Shown here: positions 50,554 to 59,500 of the stretch, in pieces
Numbering within the stretch: position 1 is the first letter of the stretch
Layout: each line of letters opens with the position of its first letter
Assembly: GCA_018857735.1 (NCBI GenBank)
Contig: JABMCL010000453.1
Coordinates: forward strand, 907,501 to 971,500
DNA: 64,000 bases
Direction of reading: 5' to 3'
Source of the DNA: Alviniconcha marisindica
Taxonomy: Eukaryota; Mollusca; Gastropoda; Provannidae
Made by a program: the position numbers and the translations under genes
Notes under the pieces: model-generated
What the model saw: the letters and a program-made list of their open reading frames with translations, nothing else
What the model was told of the DNA's origin: nothing
Databases searched by the model: none

Positions 50554-53500
50554 GTGAGTGTATTTTTCGTTACGAATGCTTTTGTATTACAGATCAGAAC
50601 AGAGCAACTGCTTTCCAGTTTAGTAACTAACAAACCCAGGTTGGCGTCAACTATCATGCTGTTTAGTATTTGTTTTGCTGTTCTGTCAGTGTCGGCAATT
50701 TCTTTGGTAGACCTCGAAAGGAAGCAAGTTACAGAGCTTTTTCCGGATATGTTTTTGTTGTAAAGCATTTCAGAACCATTGGAGTCTCTTTACTTTCACG
50801 TTGCAATGATAAACATTACTGATTTAATTTCTTCAAACAAAATTCTGACACAAGTTGGCATGTTTAGGGAGTAGGGGTCAGTATTATATATTTACAATAG
50901 AAATTAAGTTTAGGAGCTAGACTGAGTGATAGACTGTGGTAGTGCCTATAAGTATAACTGTTAATGTCATCCTAGATTTAAGAGGCTTTCTTGGTTGAAT
51001 ACCAAATATTCAGTGATAAGGATTTATTGCTTAGCAAGTTAGTGTTTTATTCTTATTCTAATTTTCTATGAACATTTTCTCTATTCTTGGGGGCTGAAAG
51101 TGAAACTAGTGAAAGGTTTGCAGTAAAAAGCAGGCCAGCATAGCCATTGACTAAGACCTGGTTGACTTAGCATATATACTGATTCGGAATAGCACTTGCA
51201 CAGTTGCAGACTGTCTATTGAGTCATTAACAAAGTGTTATGAATTACCTTTTTCATCATATGTTCAGTGACTACTAGTACTATCACTGACATAATTATTT
51301 CATCATAACTGGGTCCAAATATGAATAGTGCTGGGGAAAAAACGTGAAAACAATTGTCCACATTATATTAAATTAATAATAAATCTTTGTTCAGTTACGC
51401 TACTGCTAAATTACAGATTAAAAGTGCATAATTTATTATTTTCTTATCGTTCTATGCTGATTCTATTGATAATTATTAATTAATGCAGTATTATATATTT
51501 ATAACTATAGGAATTTGTTAGAAATATAGATTGTTAATGTTAATGAGCTGATTGTTTTATTAACATTATGTATTACTAGTATTAGGAATAGAATATTAAA
51601 ATTATTATCCATATTATTCAAGAATAAGGAAGTCCAAGGAGACTATGAAGAGATGGGGCATGTGATGTACATGTACACAACATGTAGAAAAGCAAATCGC
51701 AGAATGAAATAAAGAATTCTAAAATATAATGTAGCATTTGTATTTTATTATTTATATATATATACACGTATAAATAATTTATATGTGAAAACATTCTGTT
51801 TTCCTGTCAGTGTTTGCAGGATAATTGACGTTTTTATTTTGTTGTTGTTGGTTTGTTAATAAATTTGAGTGAATGATTGCATTGCCACACATCACCACTG
51901 AATAAAATTGGGAAAGTGGATTCACATAAACTTGTAAGCTACCATTAGTACCAACCAGGTTTGAAGTAGAAAAGGTCAAAATCAAAAAGGATATAATTTG
52001 CATAGAAATTATATATTATATATATATTTATTTATAAGTTAATTTATTATGATTCCTTTGACATTGTTATGCATAGAAAAGTTCTGCAGACCCTTGTTTG
52101 TTTTGTTGTTCCAGTTCGAGAATATGACTCATCAGTCATGTGCGGCCTGGTGTGGACGACCAACTTTGTGGCCTATCGCTGTCGAACCTGTGCCATTTCC
52201 CCATGCATGTCGCTGTGTGCTGACTGTTTCCAGGCGGGCAACCACGAGGGCCATGACTACAACATGTTCCGCAGTCAGGCTGGAGGAGCATGTGACTGTG
52301 GCGACACCAACGTCATGAACTCAGCTGGGTAACTGCCACTCAGCATTTGTTGCTGCTGCTTGATTTTTCTCTTTACTTCAAGCTGATGTCTTTTTTTTAA
52401 ACCTTTTTAAAATTCAGTTTATATGTAGAAAAACATCAGCATCCATTCACACAATTACATTATACATTTCAGTCATAAGAGCGGAGAAAATATACACCCT
52501 TAGCAGACTGTTAAAGAAATAATATGGTGGAGAGACAGACAGACAGACAGAGAGGGTCAAGCTGAAGTTGTTTAAAGCACTTGGAAAAGCCCATAATAAT
52601 AATTATAGTGTGCTTTAGTTGTAGAACCCAGCTCATGTCTCCCAGTGTTGCCTTTGAAGCAACTCCAGTGTTTGTCGGACTGACCATCACCATGTCTCAT
52701 CCTTAAACTTCAAGACTGATTGAATTTATTTCAAAGTCAGTGGTTGACTGTTTATCACCATGTCTCATCCTTAAACTTCAAGACTGATTGAATTTTTTTC
52801 AAAGTCAGTGGTTGACTGTTTCCTTACTCTTCGTACAGAGCTGTCCTGCAGACAATGGCAGGTGTGAACGTGATCGTCTTGGCTTTGTTCTTGGTCTATA
52901 TCAGTATTCAGCTGACTGATTACATCAATTTTTATGTAATATATATATATATATGCAGTGTTAGTCCTTTTTCTTGTGAATTCCATGCGTACAATGTCCA
53001 CTGTTGATTACCATGAGAGTAAACATATTGAATTACCTGTCTGAAATTTGTTGAAGGCTGATACAGTGATAAAGAAAAAGACCATAGACTAGAAAAAAAA
53101 TACTAAAATTATAAAAAATACTATTGTAATAGTAATGCAAATCTCTCTCTCATGAGTCTGATAAAGTGATATTATGTGTATGCAGGCTGAACATTTTAAT
53201 TTTGTACGAATAATGAATGCACTGGGGCCTGCACAGTTGAGGGTGGCAGGGGTTGGGGGTTCACCCAGAGTCTTCATGGAGCTGAATGATGTTTTGTTCA
53301 GGTTTTGTCCGCGGCACGGCCCCGACAACCAGCAGTCAGCGGCCAGCCCCCCAGTGGAGCTGCTGGCGGTGTCTCAGGCCATGATGCCCAGAATCTTCAT
53401 GAGACTTCTCTTCTACCTCAGGGACGTCTCAGATCCAAGTAATGCTGGCTGTCTTCAGTTATATCCTAAGTAGATAGATTCCTTTTCCACCTTCATCCCC

Positions 53501-56500
53501 ACTCCCCACTCCCCCCCATGTATACACACAGGGATGCTTCAGACCCAAGTAATGCAAGCTGTCTTCAGTTGGTTTTTAAGCACCCCCCCCCCCCCCCCCC
53601 CCCACACACCCCCACACACACAAAAACACACATTGACACAAGGAACGCTTCAAACATAAGTAATATGTCTTGGTTGTTTGTTTTTTCTCAGGAGATTCTT
53701 ACCTCCCCAGGTGTGTCAGACTCATAAACTGCAAATTGTATTTTTAGATTTTTGCCCAGTGTATACAACAGAAAACCAAGAAACAAACAAAAAGAAAAGT
53801 GATACAAGCAGAATTAAAGTAAAAATGCAAAGTTTCAATAAAAGATTAAAACAAGTAAAATTGAGGTAAAACCAGCAATGCTGAAATACAGTTTAAAAAA
53901 CAACCCAAGCAATGTTAGAGAAGAGGTAAAACAAGCGAAATTAAGTAAAACCAGCAGGATCAAAGTAACACCTGCAGAGTGAAGATAAAGTTGGCAAAGA
54001 CAACAATGTCAATGACTGCATGGTCTGCATGATGTTGCAGCGCTTGCCTCCTACTCCATGAACTTGGCGGAGTCGGAGCAGTTCATCTCCTTCCTCCAGT
54101 CGCTCAGCGACATGGGGGCCGCCATGCGCCGTATCATGACCCTGGCCTTGATCGACACCACGCAGTACCAGGCTGCTCACAAAGGTGAAGTTTGTTGTCA
54201 CCTTGCCCATCGTTCCCATTATTTCACTTTCAGTAAGTAAGTAAGTAAGTTGGTGTTTTATACCCGGTCAACCAGTGCTGTTATATCATGGCAATTCACT
54301 TTCATACAAGCAAAAAAAGTATATATATGTTATATATAGGAGTTGTTTCTCTTCTAGTTTCCTGCAGTTTCAATTTCAGGCTCTTTTTCTTTTTGCTCTT
54401 CCTTTTATTTTTGTCAAGGAGATTTTTATTTGTTTCATCCGCCATGTTGTTACAGCTGCGAGGCTTGTGGTATTAGCTTTAAATCAAACAAACATTAAAC
54501 AAGTATGAGCACTTGAGTTGTGAAACAGTAGAGTTGTGGCTTCTTCACTGGGGAAGACAACAGCCAACAAACCCCACGAAGGCCTGCATCAGTTCTTTCT
54601 TTGTTTATCAGAATCTGACACATGGCACAGAGTCATGTGACATCCACAGGCAGCAGAAAGATGCTGGCAATATTTCTGCTGAAAAAATGTCTTGAAGTTC
54701 CTTAGGTGAAGCTGCATCAGGCAGATCCTTCTAGCACTACAGATTCCAGCTGAGCTGGCATGATGCGGCGCCATTTCAAGTTCTCTTTCAGGTAGTTGTT
54801 GTTGCATTGGAGCCGGTGTAATAGCCCACACTGCAGTGCACGTGATCAGTTAATGCGGACTCGTTTCAGTGGAGACAGTGTTGCACCAGGAAACAGCTCC
54901 CTTTCCCCTGAACCTGCAGGGAGCATGGTTCCTGCCCCGGTCGACATCTGTTGGCTGGACATGGCCTGGTGGTCAACAAGTCCACACATTTGTGTTTCTT
55001 GGTGTCAGCGTTCATGTGTGTGTGCACGTTCATTGTCAACTTAGCGTCAGTGTTAGTCGTGTGTGTGCAAGGTCGTAGTCGACTTAGCATTAATTAGTGT
55101 TAGTCATCTGTGTGTCCAAGGCCATAGTCAACTTAGTGTCAGTGTTAGACATGTGTGTACAAGGTCGTAGTCAACTTGGCATCAGTGTTAGTCATGTGTG
55201 TCTGTGTGTGCAAGGTCATACTCATAGGAAACTTTGTTATTGTGTGTGGCAGGTGCTGACAGCACAGAGTATCACAAAAAATCTCTCCAGAGGTTTGAAA
55301 ATGCCTTCGCCACCCTACAGGCATATGGTCACACTTCATCAGTGCCCATATGTAAGTATGTAGATTGAGATAACTATAATTAGTAACTGTAATTTAAATG
55401 TATCAAAATGATGGTGCTTTTGTTGGTGTAGTATGAATGTCAGGGTTGTTCTGTGTGTGAATATGTGTTTGTGTGTGTGTGTATGTGTGTGGTGTGTGTG
55501 TGTGCGCACGTGTATATGTGTATGAGTGTGCGTGTGTGCATGCAGGCATGCACATGTGTGTGTGTGTTTGTGTGTGTGTATGAGTCTGTGTGTGTGTGTG
55601 TTAGTACTGTTACACTTTACAGCACATCAGCACAACACTTCCCCCACACAGCTAGCCTCCCACACAAGACCAGTGTTATCCTAAAGGGGCCTTTGTTTTG
55701 TGGCTTATGTTGCTGGGAAGTAGAGGAAAGACAGAAGGCCTTGTGTGCACACAGACAGGGGCATGAAGGCTGTGGGTGTTCACACAGACAAGTGGATGAA
55801 GGCTGTAGGTGTTCACACAGACACGGGGATGAAGGCTGTAGGTGTTCACACAGGGGGGTGAAGGCTGCAGGTGTTCACACATGACAGAGGGATGAAGGCT
55901 GTATGTATTCGCCCAGACAGGGGGGTGGAGGCTGTGGGTGTTTACACAGATATGGGGATGAAGGCTGTGGGTGTTCACACAGACAGGGGGATGAAGGCTG
56001 TGAGTGTTCACACAGACAGGGCGATGAAGGCTGTGGGTGTTCACACAAACGGGGGGATGGTTAAGTAAGTCAGAAGACAGAAACAAGACACTATTGCATA
56101 AGACAGTAACAGCAAGAGTGGTCTGTCTTGTGACAACAGTCCTTCAGCTGGGTGAGCAGTGTGCTGATGCAAGCACTGACTGTAGCCCTTTGCTTTCCAG
56201 CTAAGTGTGCTGATGCAAGCACTGACTGTAGCCCTTTGCTTTCCAGATAACGATGAAGGCTTCCAGCAGTGCGACCAGTACAGCAACATGCTGGAGGAGC
56301 TGGTCTTCTGGATGTGCAAGTGCGAGTTTCCACAAAGCATGGTCACTCTGCTGCTTGGACTGCTGCCGGATGATATCTACAAGGTACGGCTTGCAGGAAC
56401 TGTTGCGTTCAGGGGCCTCATGCTTTCACACTGTCCAGGTTGAGGTTCAGCTGCTGCAGCCCACTGTCTATTGCAGGAAGGAAGTGAGGTAGACTGGTGG

Positions 56501-59500
56501 ACAGGAACCCGTCAGACTGGGGAGGTACCCATCAGTATTTATTCTGGCATGTAAGGTCACGAAATACATACAAGGATGTGTACCTGTGAGGTATTCTTTC
56601 TGCCCATGTTCACTTGGCATTGTTTCTTTTGATTTCTGTGCATTTTGAAGTTTTGATGGACATCATGCTGTATTTGACCAACTGATGTAGCCAACTTGGT
56701 TGGCAGGGGGTTCAGTAGCAGGTTGCTTACTTACCACCCAGCTTCTTTGCCAAATTGGTAGGATAATGACAGTGTTTGAGTGTTAACCTATCATGATGGT
56801 CTGAGATATTTATCATTGTAGAACTGAAGGCAGCTGAGGAAATTCCTACTCTCTTCTTCGATTTGCATGTCAGTGGGAACCTTTTCTGTGTGTGTGGCTG
56901 GAAGCACGTTGGTCTGACATGCTTCAACTCATCCTTCAATGGCAGAACCCTCAGTGTTGTCGCCCAGACACTGTAGTGTAGTGCCAAGCTAAAAACCATG
57001 CCACAGCGCTGTGCCAAAATCAAACTCTGGGCCCACACTGGACAGTCAGTGTCAGACTGCAGAAGGCTCGGGCATTTCACCTGTCACATTTTCTCAGCCA
57101 CCTTCCCTCTCCTGTTCATCCTTTCCTCCTGTTTTCTCTGCCTGCAGGATGCATTCACAGTGGCCTTCGTGCGTCATTACAGCAAGATCACACGCGTGTT
57201 GTCGTGGACCAATGACCGCACAACAGTGGCCAATCGCGTGGTGCACATCAGCGTGCAGCTGTTCAGCAACGAGAGCCTCGCCACTCGCATGGTGAAGGAA
57301 AAGCAGGTTCTGCGGTCCGTCATTGACAGTCTCTCCTACCTGCTGACCCCAATACTGGTGCCCAGCAACATCCTAGGTAAGTCACCAACATCCCTGACCC
57401 CAATACTGGTGCCCAGCAACATCCTAGGTAAGTCATCAACATCCCTGACCCCAATACTGGTGCCCAGCAACATCCTAGGTAAGTCACCAACATCCCTGAC
57501 CCCAATACTGGTGCCCAGCAACATCCTAGGTAAGTCATCAACATCCCTGACCCCAATACTGGTGCCCAGCAACATCCTAGGTAAGTCACCAACATCCCTG
57601 ACCCCAATACTGGTGCCCAGCAACATCCTAGGTAAGCCACCAGCATCCCTGACCCCAATACTGGTCCCAGCAACATCCTAGGTAAGTTACCAACATCCCT
57701 GACCCCAATACTGGTACCCAGCAACATCCTAGGTAAGTCGCCAGCATCCCTGACCCCAATACTGGTGCCCAGCAACATCACCAGCATGCCTGACCCTGAT
57801 ACTGGGGTACCTAACAACATCCCTGACCCTAATGAGTGATTATGGAGGGGGGGGGGGCAGTGATGTCAGTTTGCTGTGTTGTCAGGGGGATGGAAGGTCA
57901 GTGATGTCAGTGTGCTGTGTTGTCAGGAGGTGGAAGGTCAGTGTGCTGTGTTGTCAGGGGCGGAAGGTCAGTGTGCTGTGTTGTTTGGGTGGGGTGGGGG
58001 GGGGGGGGGGGGTCAGTGTGCTGTGTTGTCAGGGGTGGAAGGTCAGTGACGTCAGTGTACTGTGTTGTCAGGGAGATGGAGGGTCAGTGATGTCAGTGTG
58101 CTGTGTTGTCAGGGGTGGAAGGTCAGTGATGTCAGTGTGCTGTGTTGTCAAGGAGATGGAGGGTCAGTGATGTCAGTGTGCTGTGTTGTCAGGGGTGGAA
58201 GGTCAGTGACGTCAGTGTACTGTGTTGTCAGGGAGATGGAGGGTCAGTGATGTCAGTGTGCTGTGTTGTCAGGGAGGTGGAGGGTCATTGATGTCATTGT
58301 CAGTGTGCTGTGTTGTCAGGGGTGGAAGGTCAGTGTGCTGTGTTGTCAAGGAGATGGAAGGTCAGTGATGATGTCAGTGTGCTGTGTTGTCAGGGGTGGA
58401 AGGTCAGTGATGTCAGTGTGCTGTGTTGTCAAGGAGACGGAGGGTCAGAGATGTCAGTGTGCTGTGTTGTCAGGGGGCCCGATGAACAGACACCAGGTAG
58501 TGGAGTGTGAGAAGGTGGTGATGAAGGAGCACTGCTACTGGCCAGTGGTCAGCGACCTCATCAACCTCTTGTCACACCAGGCCGTCTCCCACAGCTTCCT
58601 GACGCAGCCAACACTGCGCTCCATGTGGATGAACCTGCTGACCGGCCTGCAGGGTGAGCTGTCTTTCCTCCTGGCCTCTCAGGATTGGAGGGGGGGGGGA
58701 TGTCTTTCTTTCCTCGACCTCTCGGATTGGGTGGGGTGGAGGGGGGGGTGTCTTTCTCTTCGTTGGAGGCCTCCTCACATGGAGGGGGAGGCTGTCTTCT
58801 CTTGGACTTCTGTTGGGGGGGGGGGGGGGGGGCAAGTGTTGCATCTGGAGCAATATTTTTGAACTGCTAACTCATTGAGTTATCTTACAGTGTGTTTTCA
58901 GTGCTTCCCACAGGGAACCCACCCATGCACCCTGACCCTGTGTCCTGTTGTTGTGGTCTTAAGAGGTGTTGTCCACCCTTGCAGGGATGAACCTGAACGT
59001 GCGCGAGCTGTCTCAGCATGTGGAGTATGAGCCTGACACCTACTACGCAGCTTTCTCTGCTGAACTGGAGATCTCTGCCTCTCCCCTGTGGTCCCTCATC
59101 AATCACTGTGGTGCACCGGCAAGTCCTCGACTTCATTTTACTCCGCTCTTACTTACTCCGCTACTCTACTACTTACTGTTTAATCGAGCTTATAATATTT
59201 GTTTGTGGTAATGTCGCTTTGGCAAGGCCTCAGCTTCTTTTTACTCCACTCTTACTTACTCTCCTACTCTACTGCTTACTGCTTAATTGTGCTTAGAATA
59301 TTTGTTGGTGGTATTGTCGTGTTTATTTGTGTTTGTAGCGTAGTAAGGACTGGCTGTTAGATAGGTCCAAATGGACCTAACGCTACTATCCTTGAGTATT
59401 AAAGTTTTTGAGTTCAAGTTCGAGCTCTCCTCTGCTGGAACCAGAGGTTCCTGTTGCAGAACAGAATGGGACTAGGTATCAGCAACTCTTTTTTGAATTT

